DNA from: Chryseobacterium sp.
Lineage (GTDB): Bacteria > Bacteroidota > Bacteroidia > Flavobacteriales > Weeksellaceae
DNA length: 64,000 bases
NCBI GenBank assembly: GCA_018260475.1
Contig: JAGLBA010000003.1
Coordinates: forward strand, 111,309-175,308
Direction of reading: 5' to 3'
Position numbers and translations under genes: made by a program. Shown in pieces: positions 25,490 through 34,089 of this stretch; within the stretch, counting starts at the first letter, position 1, and the number at the start of each line of letters is the position of its first letter. The notes below the pieces were generated by a model. The model had not been told where the DNA came from and made no database searches. It saw nothing but the letters and a program-made list of their open reading frames with translations.

Positions 25490-26056
25490 ATGGCAGAAGT
25501 ACAAGTACAAGAGAAAGGCGGGAAGGACGGAAAAGTCCGGTCCAAAAAGCAGAGTACGCGTGTGGACATGACACCGATGGTGGATTTGGGTTTCCTATTG
25601 ATCACCTTCTTTATGTTCACAACCACATTTAGCAAACCAAATGTAATGGACCTTGGTCTTCCGGCTAAGCCGAAAAAAGATCAAAAAAGCCCAGATACAG
25701 AAATTAAACTTTCTAACTCTATCTCCTTATTAATAGGAAAGGACAACAGAATTTTCTGGCACCAGCAAGAACAAGCGGGTCTTACAGAAGCAACTTTGAA
25801 CGAAACTAGTTTCGACAGAGAGGGAATTAGAAAAGTTATTCAGCAAGCGAAAGCCCGTGCGGTAGATCAAAGTAAATTTACTGTGATCATAAAGCCTACG
25901 GACGATGCGGTTTATAAAAACTTTGTAGATATGTTGGATGAAATGGCCATCACCAAAAGCGAGCAGTATGGTGTAACCGATGTGAAGCCTTGGGAGAAAG
26001 CTATTTATGAGAAAAAAATAGGTGCTAAAGCTCCTTCTCCAAACGCTGCAAATTAA
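25490..26056 (+). CDS. exbD2: ExbD/TolR family biopolymer transporter (second copy, ExbD2 type)
   Basis: A 188-residue ExbD paralogue with a basic cytoplasmic start (KVRSKKQSTR), the helix with the proton-binding Asp in DMTPMVDLGFLLITFF, and a periplasmic domain. Tandem, diverged exbD genes in the TonB operon are a recognised feature of the Cytophaga-Flavobacterium-Bacteroides group; in Flavobacterium psychrophilum exbD2 is linked to growth under iron limitation. The two ExbD proteins may form a hetero-oligomeric motor, which is inference. Confidence 0.9.
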   Translation: MAEVQVQEKGGKDGKVRSKKQSTRVDMTPMVDLGFLLITFFMFTTTFSKPNVMDLGLPAKPKKDQKSPDTEIKLSNSISLLIGKDNRIFWHQQEQAGLTEATLNETSFDREGIRKVIQQAKARAVDQSKFTVIIKPTDDAVYKNFVDMLDEMAITKSEQYGVTDVKPWEKAIYEKKIGAKAPSPNAAN

Positions 26057-26079
26057 TTTAACATTTTAAAATTTAAAAA

Positions 26080-26928
26080 ATGGCAGACGAAACAGTTTAC
26101 GATAAAAATCTATCTTTAGATGAAATCGTATTCGAAAACAGAAATAAAGATTACGGAGCATATGATTTGCGTCACAATTACTCCCGTATTCTTACAAAAG
26201 CATTCTTGATCGGAGCAGCAATTTTTATTTTGCTAGCCTTGTCTCCATTGATCTATTTGACCATCAAAAATTTAACGAAACCGCCGAAGCAAGAAGTAAA
26301 GGCAGATTTAGTTAATATTCTTGAAGATCAGCCGATTATTGAGGAAGTAAAAGAAAAAGAACCACCTCCACCACCTCCACCACCAAAAGAGGAGCCTAAA
26401 GTTGAGGTTATTCAGAATGTTGTCCCTGAACCGAAGAGTGCTCCAAAAGTGGAAACGCCACCACCACCCATCAGTGTACAGGTGAAAACCAATACGGGTC
26501 TTATCAGTCAGGAAGGCGTAAAAACCCCTAGTTATACACCGCCGCCGCCACCACCTTCTACTGGTACCAAAGCAGCAACGGTAGAGGTTGCAAAGCCAAA
26601 ACCAGCAGTAACGGATGAAGTTTATACCGAGGTAGAGCAGCAAGCTGATTTCCCAGGAGGCATCAACGGATTTAGAAGTAAATTCCAAGATAACTTTGAC
26701 TCTTCTGTAATGAATGGTGATGAAGGTTCTTTGAAAACTGAAGTTACATTCGTAGTAGAAAGAGATGGTTCTATAACGCAAGTGAAGGCTACTGGTTCTA
26801 ATTCTGACTTTAACCGAGAAGCAGAAAGAGCAATCAAAGCTGTAAAAACTAAATGGACACCAGCGAAAATCAACGGACAGGCTGTACGATACAGATTCCG
26901 TTTACCGGTAACCATGAATTTCGAATAA
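26080..26928 (+). CDS. tonB: TonB energy transducer
   Basis: The 282-residue protein has a short cytoplasmic N-terminus, one membrane helix (about residues 45-65), a long Pro-rich periplasmic spacer (two poly-Pro tracts, near residues 90-97 and 148-158) and a C-terminal TonB domain (about 185-282) ending in RYRFRLPVTMNF. The domain carries FPGGINGFRSKFQDNF, the Bacteroidota type. It transmits ExbB/ExbD energy to outer-membrane TonB-dependent receptors. None of the receptors is in the window. Confidence 0.93.
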   Translation: MADETVYDKNLSLDEIVFENRNKDYGAYDLRHNYSRILTKAFLIGAAIFILLALSPLIYLTIKNLTKPPKQEVKADLVNILEDQPIIEEVKEKEPPPPPPPPKEEPKVEVIQNVVPEPKSAPKVETPPPPISVQVKTNTGLISQEGVKTPSYTPPPPPPSTGTKAATVEVAKPKPAVTDEVYTEVEQQADFPGGINGFRSKFQDNFDSSVMNGDEGSLKTEVTFVVERDGSITQVKATGSNSDFNREAERAIKAVKTKWTPAKINGQAVRYRFRLPVTMNFE

Positions 26929-26950
26929 TTTAATATTTGAATATAACTTA

Positions 26951-26978
26951 AAAGAGAAGCGCTTTGCTTCTCTTTTTT
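26951..26978 (+). terminator. Rho-independent terminator after tonB
   Basis: 10-bp stem AAAGAGAAGC / GCTTCTCTTT with a 5-base loop and following T run, 22 bases after the tonB stop. Confidence 0.85.
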
Positions 26979-26981
26979 TAT

Positions 26982-26989
26982 TATTTTTG
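26982..26989 (+). promoter_or_regulatory. -7 box TATTTTTG before the small membrane protein gene (leaderless arrangement)
   Basis: Exact TAnnTTTG match ending 5 bases before ATG 26995, directly after the tonB terminator. Confidence 0.6.
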
Positions 26990-26994
26990 TCACT

Positions 26995-27195
26995 ATGATG
27001 TTTAACTGGCTTTCTATTGTTGCCGGCATTTTCTACATTGCGTTGGGGATTGTCGTGATTATTTACCGTTTTTTCGTAATTATTTTGGAACCGAACATTG
27101 CCTACCCATTGGGTGCGATCATGATTATTTATGGTGTGTTTCGAATCGTAAGAGCAATTTTTAAAATTAAAAAAGACCGCGAAGATGAAATTTAA
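26995..27195 (+). CDS. Small membrane protein
   Basis: A 66-residue protein with two predicted helices (about 5-30 and 36-55) and a basic-acidic C-terminal tail (KIKKDREDEI). No family recognised. It has its own promoter box and overlaps the start of the following lipoprotein gene by 11 bases, so the two are coupled. The start could also be the adjacent ATG at 26998. Confidence 0.7.
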   Translation: MMFNWLSIVAGIFYIALGIVVIIYRFFVIILEPNIAYPLGAIMIIYGVFRIVRAIFKIKKDREDEI

Positions 27196-28066
27196 ATTAA
27201 TAATGGTTGCTTTTGTAACAGCTGCATTCTTCTCGTCTTGCAAAAAAGAGGATAAATCGAAGATCGCCACGGACTATAACCACGGAAGCATTACCATACT
27301 TACGGATGATTCTTTCAAAAGCGTCACCGAAGCCATAGCGGATGCCTATATGATAAATTATCCTGAAACTTCTGTCCGGATTGAGGTGAAAAAAGAAGAT
27401 TTAGGTTTTCTGGATTTGCTCAAAGAAAAAGCAAGGCTTATCGTGATGTCTCGCGAACTTAATAAGCAGGAAATTTCTGAATACGAGAGAATCACAGAGT
27501 TGAAATTTAATCCTGCAAAATTTGCCGCAGACGCTGTAGTTTTTGTCGTACCTGCCGGATCTTCAAAGGAAACAATCTCTATGGAGGAAATTAAAACGAA
27601 ATTGCAGGACGGTAGTCGTGACCTTATTTTTGATGGGACTAACGCCGGTAACCTCAATTTTGTTGCTCAAAAACTCAAAAAAAAGCCATCGGATCTTAAA
27701 TTTTCAATCATTGAAGGCAACGAAGGTGTTATAAGAAGCCTTTCCGAACACCCAGGTCGTATTGGCGTCATTAGTTTAAATACAATCTCAAGACCTTACG
27801 CTAAAGAGGCACAGGAACTTCGTTCCATTGTTAAAATTCTTCCAATTACGGTGGCGGCTGGTAAGACCGTGACACCTACAGGGGACAATCTTAAAAATAT
27901 GTCTTATCCCTTTACAAGAGTGGTTTATTTTTTAGCAAATGAAAGTAACTTCCAAATTGCCAACGGCATTATGCGATTTGCTTGCACCCAACTTGGACAA
28001 ATGGTAGTGGAGAAAGAAGGACTTCAACCTTATAATCTCTATAATAGGGAAGTTCAGATGAGATAA
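27185..28066 (+). CDS. PstS-like substrate-binding lipoprotein
   Basis: The 293-residue protein begins with a lipoprotein signal (lipobox Cys at residue 19, FFSSC) and has the periplasmic phosphate-binding-protein-like fold: ITILTDDSFKSVTEAIADAY at the start, LIVMSRELNKQE (ligand loop), AFVVPAGS-like VVFVVPAGSSKET, and C-terminal TRVVYFLAN. No pstCAB genes are near; instead it sits between the TonB operon and a TPR protein, an arrangement I recall from other flavobacteria. Its ligand is unknown and may not be phosphate. Confidence 0.82.
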   Translation: MKFKLIMVAFVTAAFFSSCKKEDKSKIATDYNHGSITILTDDSFKSVTEAIADAYMINYPETSVRIEVKKEDLGFLDLLKEKARLIVMSRELNKQEISEYERITELKFNPAKFAADAVVFVVPAGSSKETISMEEIKTKLQDGSRDLIFDGTNAGNLNFVAQKLKKKPSDLKFSIIEGNEGVIRSLSEHPGRIGVISLNTISRPYAKEAQELRSIVKILPITVAAGKTVTPTGDNLKNMSYPFTRVVYFLANESNFQIANGIMRFACTQLGQMVVEKEGLQPYNLYNREVQMR

Positions 28067-28137
28067 ATCATGAATATACCATTTTTGGTATAAGAATTGT
28101 GTAACATTATCCAATAAATTAATAAAGAAATTTTTAA

Positions 28138-29802
28138 ATGAAAAACAATATGATGAAACTGACGAAGAAGATTGTATTCGGTGCGGCTGTAGCCTTTTTA
28201 GGAAACCTATCCTTCGCACAGACACTACAGGAGGGTATCGCCAGTGTGGATAGCCACAAATTTGCCAAAGCAAGGCAAATATATAATAGTATGATCTCAA
28301 AGGCACCTGCCGAGGCATCCAACTATTTCTATCTTGGGAATACTTACTTAACTCAATTTGAACCTAATTTTGAAAAGGCTGCGGAGTTCTTTAACAAAGG
28401 AATCACTGCCGATGGTAAAAATGTATTGAATAGAATTGGTCTTGCAACTATCAAACTTGGTAAAGGTGATAAAAGTGCTGTGACGGAAATTCAAAACTTG
28501 GTTGCAAAATCCAAAGACCCAGAAGTCCTTTATCGTGCCGCCGAGGCGCTCACTTTATTCGAGAAAAATAGTGCACCGGATGCGGCCATCGCACTTTTAA
28601 ACAAAGCGATTGAAAGATCTACTAAGGGTGGAGTTCCTGCTCATTATTATTATACTTTGGGAGATGCATACCGCTTGAAAAAAATGCCCGGTGATGCGAT
28701 GACAGCTTATGACAAGGCCTCTGCAACTGCTCAAAACAAAGCCTCTGTATTCACAAGAATGGGTACACTTTGGATGGCGGCTCAACAGTGGAAACCGGCT
28801 AAGGAAAACATAGACAAGGCGATTGCCGCAGATCCTACCTATGCACCGGCTTACAAAGCGATGGCAGCATATGACTGGAGATTTCAAGAGTCAGCGAAAA
28901 TGACTCAAGACTTAATCAATTATACTAAATATGCGGATGATGATCCTTACACAAAACTAGAAATCGCAAAACTATATTTCACCAATAATGATTTTGCTAA
29001 TTCTAAACTTGTTTTGGATGAAGTTTTTGATAGAGTAGATGACCCTATCAAATACAAACTTCGCGCTTTCCTTAACTATGAAGCCGATCATGATTATGCT
29101 AGCGCAAAAGAAAACTTAGATAAATTCTTTACGAATGTTAAAGATAAATCCAGAATTCAGCCGGCTGACCAAGGTCTTCAAGGATTAATTCTCGCTGGAT
29201 TGGCTAAAAATGAAAAAGATGCAGCTAAGAAAGCGGCTATGCTAAATGAGACTTCACAAAAAATTGCTATTGCAAAAGCAGCGAAAGATCAAACTTTGGA
29301 TTGGGATAGAGAATTAGCAATGATCCAAAATGGCAGTGCTATGTCTTCTTCAGGTGAGAATACAGGACCTACAAACTCAAAAATTGAGGCTTTGAAGAAA
29401 AAAGTGGCAGCTAATCCGAATGATACCAATGCCTTGGTAGAATTAGGAACGGCATACCAAGAAGCACAAAACTGGAACGGTGCGCTTTCAACTTGGCAAA
29501 AAATGGCTCAAATCGTTCCGGATTGGCCATATTCCTACTATGGACAGGGTGTGGCTTACCAAAATCAGGGAAATGATGCGCTTGCTCAACAATCCTATCA
29601 GAAATACATAGATACATTGTTGAAAAAACCAGCCGCTGATCAGGAGAGAGACAAAGTCACACTTTCCTATGCCTACTATTTGGTAGCGTTTTACGCTCAA
29701 AAATCAGATGTTGCTAAGGCAAAAGAATATGCTGCAAAAGCTGTTGAGTTAAATCCATCTTACCAAGATGCGGTTAACTTGAACAAAGCATTAAATAAAT
29801 AA
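28138..29802 (+). CDS. Exported tetratricopeptide-repeat protein
   Basis: A 554-residue protein with a signal peptide (about 1-28, ending LSFA-Q) and many TPR units along the chain, for example YFYLGNTYLTQ, AHYYYTLGDAYRLKK and PYSYYGQGVAYQNQGNDALAQQ. It should be a periplasmic or outer-membrane-associated scaffold. A less structured Ser/Asn segment at about 398-415 splits the TPR array. Context next to the PstS-like lipoprotein and TonB motor suggests a role in outer-membrane transport, but no function is established. Confidence 0.85.
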   Translation: MKNNMMKLTKKIVFGAAVAFLGNLSFAQTLQEGIASVDSHKFAKARQIYNSMISKAPAEASNYFYLGNTYLTQFEPNFEKAAEFFNKGITADGKNVLNRIGLATIKLGKGDKSAVTEIQNLVAKSKDPEVLYRAAEALTLFEKNSAPDAAIALLNKAIERSTKGGVPAHYYYTLGDAYRLKKMPGDAMTAYDKASATAQNKASVFTRMGTLWMAAQQWKPAKENIDKAIAADPTYAPAYKAMAAYDWRFQESAKMTQDLINYTKYADDDPYTKLEIAKLYFTNNDFANSKLVLDEVFDRVDDPIKYKLRAFLNYEADHDYASAKENLDKFFTNVKDKSRIQPADQGLQGLILAGLAKNEKDAAKKAAMLNETSQKIAIAKAAKDQTLDWDRELAMIQNGSAMSSSGENTGPTNSKIEALKKKVAANPNDTNALVELGTAYQEAQNWNGALSTWQKMAQIVPDWPYSYYGQGVAYQNQGNDALAQQSYQKYIDTLLKKPAADQERDKVTLSYAYYLVAFYAQKSDVAKAKEYAAKAVELNPSYQDAVNLNKALNK

Positions 29803-29819
29803 GTCTTACAATTAAATTA

Positions 29820-29850
29820 ATCCCTGCCTGAAAAGGCGGGGATATTTTTT
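29820..29850 (+). terminator. Rho-independent terminator after the TPR gene
   Basis: 10-bp stem ATCCCTGCCT / AGGCGGGGAT (one T-G pair), 4-base GAAA loop and T run. Confidence 0.85.
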
Positions 29851-29861
29851 AAATTTAAACT

Positions 29862-30581
29862 ATGAAAGTAGATATACTCGCCTTAGGCGCACACCCCGAC
29901 GATGTGGAATTGGGATGTGGTGGCACCATTGCCAAACTTATTTCGGAAGGAAAAAAAGTAGCGATTGTTGACCTTACCCAAGGAGAACTCGGTACACGCG
30001 GAACAGAGGAGACCCGGAAACACGAAGCCACGGAAGCGGCAAAGATACTTGGTATTTTGGCAAGAGAAAATCTAAAAATGAAGGACGGTTTTGTTTTAAA
30101 TATTGAACAAAACCAATTAGAGATTGTAAAAATGATACGCAAGTATCGCCCTGAAATTGTTTTTGCTAATGCCATTCATGACCGCCACCCGGATCATGGT
30201 AAAGCCTCAAAACTTGTTTCAGATGCGTGTTTCTTATCTGGTCTAATTAAAATTGAGACAGAATTAGACGGGGAAAACCAAGAAGCGTGGCGCCCAAAAC
30301 AAGTGTTCCATTATATTCAATGGAAAAATATAGAGCCAGATTTCGTAGTAGATATTTCCGAACATATGGAAACGAAGGTCAAAGCTTGCTTAGCCTATAA
30401 AACGCAGTTCTATAATCCAAATTCTGGGGAACCTATTACGCCTATTGCGACCAAAGAGTTCTTGGAATCCATCACTTACCGTGCTCACGAATTGGGTCGT
30501 CTCTCTGGCGTATCCTATGCAGAAGGCTTTACAAGCGAAAAATTGTTAGCATTCAAAAATTTTGATGGAATAATTTTGTAA
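29862..30581 (+). CDS. bshB1: Bacillithiol biosynthesis deacetylase BshB1
   Basis: The 239-residue enzyme removes the acetyl group from GlcNAc-malate, the second step of bacillithiol synthesis. It is a LmbE/PIG-L metal-dependent deacetylase: AHPDDVELGCGG (residues 10-21, zinc site) and IHDRHPDHGKAS (second zinc-binding block). TQGELGTRGTEETR is the BshB1-specific substrate segment. bshA lies about 2.4 kb downstream on the opposite strand; bshC is not in the window. Confidence 0.92.
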   Translation: MKVDILALGAHPDDVELGCGGTIAKLISEGKKVAIVDLTQGELGTRGTEETRKHEATEAAKILGILARENLKMKDGFVLNIEQNQLEIVKMIRKYRPEIVFANAIHDRHPDHGKASKLVSDACFLSGLIKIETELDGENQEAWRPKQVFHYIQWKNIEPDFVVDISEHMETKVKACLAYKTQFYNPNSGEPITPIATKEFLESITYRAHELGRLSGVSYAEGFTSEKLLAFKNFDGIIL

Positions 30582-30596
30582 TTTGCCGGAATATCT

Positions 30597-30604
30597 TATA
30601 TTTG
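30597..30604 (+). promoter_or_regulatory. tRNA-His promoter, -7 box TATATTTG
   Basis: Exact TAnnTTTG with a TTG 18 bases upstream (30576-30578), 11 bases before the tRNA. A good match to the Bacteroidota -33/-7 promoter. Confidence 0.7.
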
Positions 30605-30615
30605 CACACCCAAAC

Positions 30616-30690
30616 GGTGATTGTAGCTCAGTTGGTTAGAGCGCCGGATTGTGGTTCCGGAGGTCGGGGGTTCGAGACCCCTCATTCACC
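30616..30690 (+). tRNA. tRNA-His (GTG anticodon)
   Basis: Complete cloverleaf: D arm GCTC...GAGC, anticodon arm CCGGA-TTGTGGT-TCCGG with anticodon GTG, and T arm GGGGG-TTCGAGA-CCCCT. The 5' end includes the extra G at -1 (30616) opposite C73, the hallmark of bacterial tRNA-His. The acceptor stem GTGATTG / CATTCAC contains a T-T mismatch at pair 5-68. The 3' CCA is not fully encoded. A terminator follows 10 bases later. Confidence 0.95.
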
Positions 30691-30699
30691 CAATGATAA

Positions 30700-30735
30700 A
30701 AACCCTGCTGTGAAAATCAGCAGGGTTTCTATTTT
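30700..30735. terminator. Bidirectional terminator after tRNA-His and the GNAT gene
   Basis: 11-bp perfect stem AAACCCTGCTG / CAGCAGGGTTT, 7-base loop, T-rich on the + side and A-rich on the other, between a + strand tRNA and the - strand gene ending at 30734. Confidence 0.85.
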
Positions 30736-31246
30736 ACTTATAAACGTTATCGTAAATTTCTTCGACAATTCTTTCCGTTTGCTCTGGGATGAAGTTTGCC
30801 ATGAGCCAAAGAGCAACAGGTTGTTTTTCAGAGTCGTATGCGGGTTGTGTGTAATTTACATCAATCACTTGAAAGCAATTTCTTAGATAGAAATCCACCC
30901 TCTTTTTTGCAGTTTCATTTAGAGTAGCGGGTTCAGTTTCCAAAACCACACTGGAATGAATTTTAAAAAGCTCTCCGATGATTTTTGTACCTAAATTTTG
31001 TTTTCTAAACTTAGGAAATACCTCAAAATGTTCTAAAAAAGCGAAACCTGAAAGCTCCCAAAGGATTATATATCCGATCTGTTGCTGCCTTTCCATAACA
31101 GCAATCACGAAGGATTTTTCCGTGTAAAATAATTGGTCGAATTGCCCACGGTTGCGTCGTTCATTTTCTGGGAAGGCTTCGCAGTAGGCATGGTAAATGG
31201 AATTGGCACGATCATCATCGTGAGCGTTAAGGATTATAAATTCCAC
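30734..31246 (-). CDS. GNAT family N-acetyltransferase (second)
   Basis: A 170-residue protein with the GNAT motif A LEHFEVFPKFRKQNLGTKII (about residues 70-90) and a preceding strand ILWELSGFAF. The acyl acceptor is unknown. Eleven bases downstream of the PspC-like gene on the same strand, so probably co-transcribed. Confidence 0.82.
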   Translation of the reverse strand: MEFIILNAHDDDRANSIYHAYCEAFPENERRNRGQFDQLFYTEKSFVIAVMERQQQIGYIILWELSGFAFLEHFEVFPKFRKQNLGTKIIGELFKIHSSVVLETEPATLNETAKKRVDFYLRNCFQVIDVNYTQPAYDSEKQPVALWLMANFIPEQTERIVEEIYDNVYK

Positions 31247-31257
31247 AGATTCATTAT

Positions 31258-31494
31258 TTAAAGGTCAAAAACGCTCGGCCTTCTGGTGATAAAAATATCT
31301 TTCACCCACAGCATAAAGGCCAAAAATAGGTAAACGAGGAAAAAAAATCCTGCCGTGGCAAATGTGGAGTAAATGAAAAATACCCGGAGTTTGGTCACCG
31401 GAATCCCAAATTTTGCACCATATCGCGTAAGCACACCGAACCACTCGTGTTCAATTTTATGGCGAAATTCTGTGATGAAGTGCGGCTCTTTCAT
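31258..31494 (-). CDS. PspC-domain small membrane protein
   Basis: A 78-residue protein resembling the PspC domain: LTRYGAKFGIPVTKLRVFFIYSTF followed by a hydrophobic helix (about residues 42-65) and a short basic-aromatic tail. PspC proteins are often linked to membrane-stress sensing; this single-domain version has an unknown role. It lies upstream of the GNAT gene. Confidence 0.8.
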   Translation of the reverse strand: MKEPHFITEFRHKIEHEWFGVLTRYGAKFGIPVTKLRVFFIYSTFATAGFFFLVYLFLAFMLWVKDIFITRRPSVFDL

Positions 31495-31571
31495 TTTTTT
31501 GTAGGGATTTGGTTATTGGTTTATCAGGGTTTACGGTTATATTTTTCGGATTACATTCCTAAGTCTTAACC

Positions 31572-32834
31572 TCATTCCCTCAATACTTTGAAACCAATAC
31601 TGCAATTTAAGCAATTTTTTGTCAGACAATAATTTTTATAATGCCAAATCATCGCCTGACTGTCCAGCGCGTTTTTTATCGGTGTGCCGAGTGCTTTCCA
31701 ACCTATGGTGATGGTATTTTTTTCCGGTAAAATCCCGCGGTAAAAGTCCAAAATCTCATCCGCAGTATCTTCCTTAAAGTTTCTGTTATAAGCATATTTC
31801 AGTGGTAAAACGGCGTTCAAAATCACTAAATCAATAAAATCTTGGGTTAATATTTTTTGTTGGTTAGCAGACGATAATTTACCAAAATTAAAATGATTTT
31901 CCCAGTAGTCAGATGCTGTAATTCCTGCAAATAATTTTGTAATTTCCTCGTAGCTTTTAGCTTCAATGATTTTTGAAAACAAATTTTGTTCCCGGTGGTA
32001 AAGATTGGCCAGTTGCGAAAGCCGCAGTGTTGGAAAGTTCGGTGGCCGCAGTCGCAAAAATTTTGGCGGAAAAGTAATCTCGTTGATTCCAAATTTGGCT
32101 TTTAGAAAATCAAATTCCCGCTGCCAGATTTTCATTTTCTCGTCTTGTGGCGATTCAAGCCAGCCCGACTTTCCAAAAAATAATGCCTCCAATTGCAGAG
32201 CATTTTGTCGGATTTTTTGGATAATGCTAAAGTCGATATTTTCAGCCATCTGTCGAAATGTTGCTGCATTCACTTTCAAACCAAAAGCATAGGCGAGCAA
32301 GTGGAATAAAACCGCCTCGTAATTGTTTTTGTTAAATTCCAATGATTTTTCAATTTCAGTAGACTTCTCGTCGAGCTTTTTAAGAAGGGTTTCATCGTGA
32401 AAATTGGGAGGGATTTTTTCTTTGCTAAACAGTTCTTCGCAGGGAATAAAATGGCTTTCATGAGAAAGTTTCTCATATTTCCAAAGCAAATTTTCATCTA
32501 TAAATTCCTTAATTTCAATGGTCTGGATGTTATTTTTAATTAAATCATCTATAATGGTGTCATTCAAAAAAACGACATGCAAAATAATGTTATCGTAAGC
32601 CGGATTGCCGCTATGATTATGAAAAATCCAATCCGAAGTGCGCAAATGCAGTTCGATATTTCCCACTAAAACTAAATTCTTAGTCTTAATTTTCGCCATT
32701 AAAAAATCTGGTCCGGAATCATGATTCCAGGTCCCGTAATCCAAAATTTCTACCGCATTTCCTTCCGTATCTTTAAAATCAAATTGTTTAAAGATTTTAA
32801 AATTCCAGAGGTATTGCAGAAGTTTTTCGTTCAC
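31572..32834 (-). CDS. DUF2851 family protein
   Basis: A 420-residue soluble protein with the conserved N-terminal features LQYLWNFKIF, WNHDSGPDFLMAKI and NIELHLRTSDW seen in DUF2851 proteins. The acidic/His residues resemble a nuclease-like active site, but no activity is known to me. The C-terminus has CLTKNCLNCSIG, a possible metal-binding Cys cluster. A TAATTTTG box lies at 32882-32889 on this strand. Confidence 0.85.
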   Translation of the reverse strand: MNEKLLQYLWNFKIFKQFDFKDTEGNAVEILDYGTWNHDSGPDFLMAKIKTKNLVLVGNIELHLRTSDWIFHNHSGNPAYDNIILHVVFLNDTIIDDLIKNNIQTIEIKEFIDENLLWKYEKLSHESHFIPCEELFSKEKIPPNFHDETLLKKLDEKSTEIEKSLEFNKNNYEAVLFHLLAYAFGLKVNAATFRQMAENIDFSIIQKIRQNALQLEALFFGKSGWLESPQDEKMKIWQREFDFLKAKFGINEITFPPKFLRLRPPNFPTLRLSQLANLYHREQNLFSKIIEAKSYEEITKLFAGITASDYWENHFNFGKLSSANQQKILTQDFIDLVILNAVLPLKYAYNRNFKEDTADEILDFYRGILPEKNTITIGWKALGTPIKNALDSQAMIWHYKNYCLTKNCLNCSIGFKVLRE

Positions 32835-32881
32835 TATGAGGTAGGGATTAAGCTTTTAGGTTGCGGTTAAGATTTAGATTG

Positions 32882-32889
32882 CAAAATTA
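32882..32889 (-). promoter_or_regulatory. -7 box TAATTTTG of the DUF2851 gene
   Basis: Exact TAnnTTTG match on the - strand, 47 bases before the start codon, within a low-complexity spacer. Confidence 0.45.
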
Positions 32890-32938
32890 AGGTTAAGGCT
32901 ATTTAGTTTTTATTCTAACCAGCTCACTTTCTAACCCT

Positions 32939-34078
32939 CTAACTTCTAACAAAACTTTTCAGCGTTTCCGCATACATTTCTTCGTACAGCGGCAAGATGT
33001 TTTTTAAATCAAATTTTAATGCTTGTTCTTTGGCGTTCCGTTTCATTTTCAGCAATAATTCTTCATTACTCAATAATTTAATACAGTAATTACTCATGGC
33101 TTCTACATTCCCGATTTCGGCGAGGTAGCCGGTTTCCCCTTGGATATTGACTTCCGGAATTCCTCCAGCGTTGGAACTGATGACGGGCGTGCTTGCAGCC
33201 ATAGCCTCCAATGCGGCAAGTCCGAAACTTTCTTGCTCAGAGGGCAGCAAAAATACATCGGAAAGTTGCAGTATCTTGTAGAGATCGTTTACCTTTCCCA
33301 AAAGACGGATTTTCCCAATTAATTCCGGATTTTCTTCTAAAAAACCATTTATTTTCTCCATATCAGGACCTTCCCCGATGATGATGAGCATGGTTTTTAT
33401 CTTTTTCTGAACATTTCTGAAGATTTCTAAAACATCCTCAATGCGTTTTACTGGCCGAAGATTGGAAACATGGATCAGTATTTTTTCATCATCGCTGGCG
33501 AATTGCATCCGTTGGCAGGCGGTGTTATTATAGTCAAATTCAGAATTATCAATGAAGTTTGTGATGACTTTTATTTCTTTTTTAATTGAAAATAATTTAA
33601 GGGTATCTTTCTTCAAACTTTCAGAAACGGAAGTAATGGTATCCGATTGATTGATAGAGAATTCTACGGCGTGGCGGTAACTGGGGTGTTGTCCCACGAG
33701 CGTGATGTCCGTACCGTGCAGGGTGGTTACAAGCGGGATGTCTTTACCTTCCTCTTTCAGCATTTGTTTCGCGGTGAAAGCGGCATAAGCGTAAGGAATT
33801 GCGTAATGGGCGTGCAAAATATCCAGTTTATAAAGGTTCACCACGCGGTAGATCATCGAGGAAAGTGCGATGTCATAAGGCTGGTACTGAAAAAGCGGAT
33901 AGGTCTGCACATTTACCTTATGAAAAAAAATATTGGGGTTGGTGATGTCCAGGCGAGCGGGCAGATTGTTCGATATAAAATGCACCTCATATCCCTTCTT
34001 GGCGAGCGACATACCCAGTTCTGTAGCAACTATGCCACTTCCCCCGTAGGTTGGGTAGCAGAGGATTCCTATTTTCAT
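32939..34078 (-). CDS. bshA: N-acetyl-alpha-D-glucosaminyl L-malate synthase BshA
   Basis: A 379-residue GT4-family glycosyltransferase that joins GlcNAc (from UDP-GlcNAc) to L-malate, the first step of bacillithiol synthesis. The N-terminus IGILCYPTYGGSGIVATELG and TTLHGTDITLVG are characteristic of BshA, the C-terminal half has GEGPDMEKI and the E(x7)E block EQESFGLAALE. Transcribed in the same direction as the GH3 gene just upstream (gap 11 bases). bshB1 is nearby at 29862. Confidence 0.93.
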   Translation of the reverse strand: MKIGILCYPTYGGSGIVATELGMSLAKKGYEVHFISNNLPARLDITNPNIFFHKVNVQTYPLFQYQPYDIALSSMIYRVVNLYKLDILHAHYAIPYAYAAFTAKQMLKEEGKDIPLVTTLHGTDITLVGQHPSYRHAVEFSINQSDTITSVSESLKKDTLKLFSIKKEIKVITNFIDNSEFDYNNTACQRMQFASDDEKILIHVSNLRPVKRIEDVLEIFRNVQKKIKTMLIIIGEGPDMEKINGFLEENPELIGKIRLLGKVNDLYKILQLSDVFLLPSEQESFGLAALEAMAASTPVISSNAGGIPEVNIQGETGYLAEIGNVEAMSNYCIKLLSNEELLLKMKRNAKEQALKFDLKNILPLYEEMYAETLKSFVRS

Positions 34079-34089
34079 AATTTAGTTTT

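Noticed and set aside
30602-30886. 94-codon ORF across tRNA-His
   Set aside because: It covers the tRNA and the following terminator; not protein-coding.
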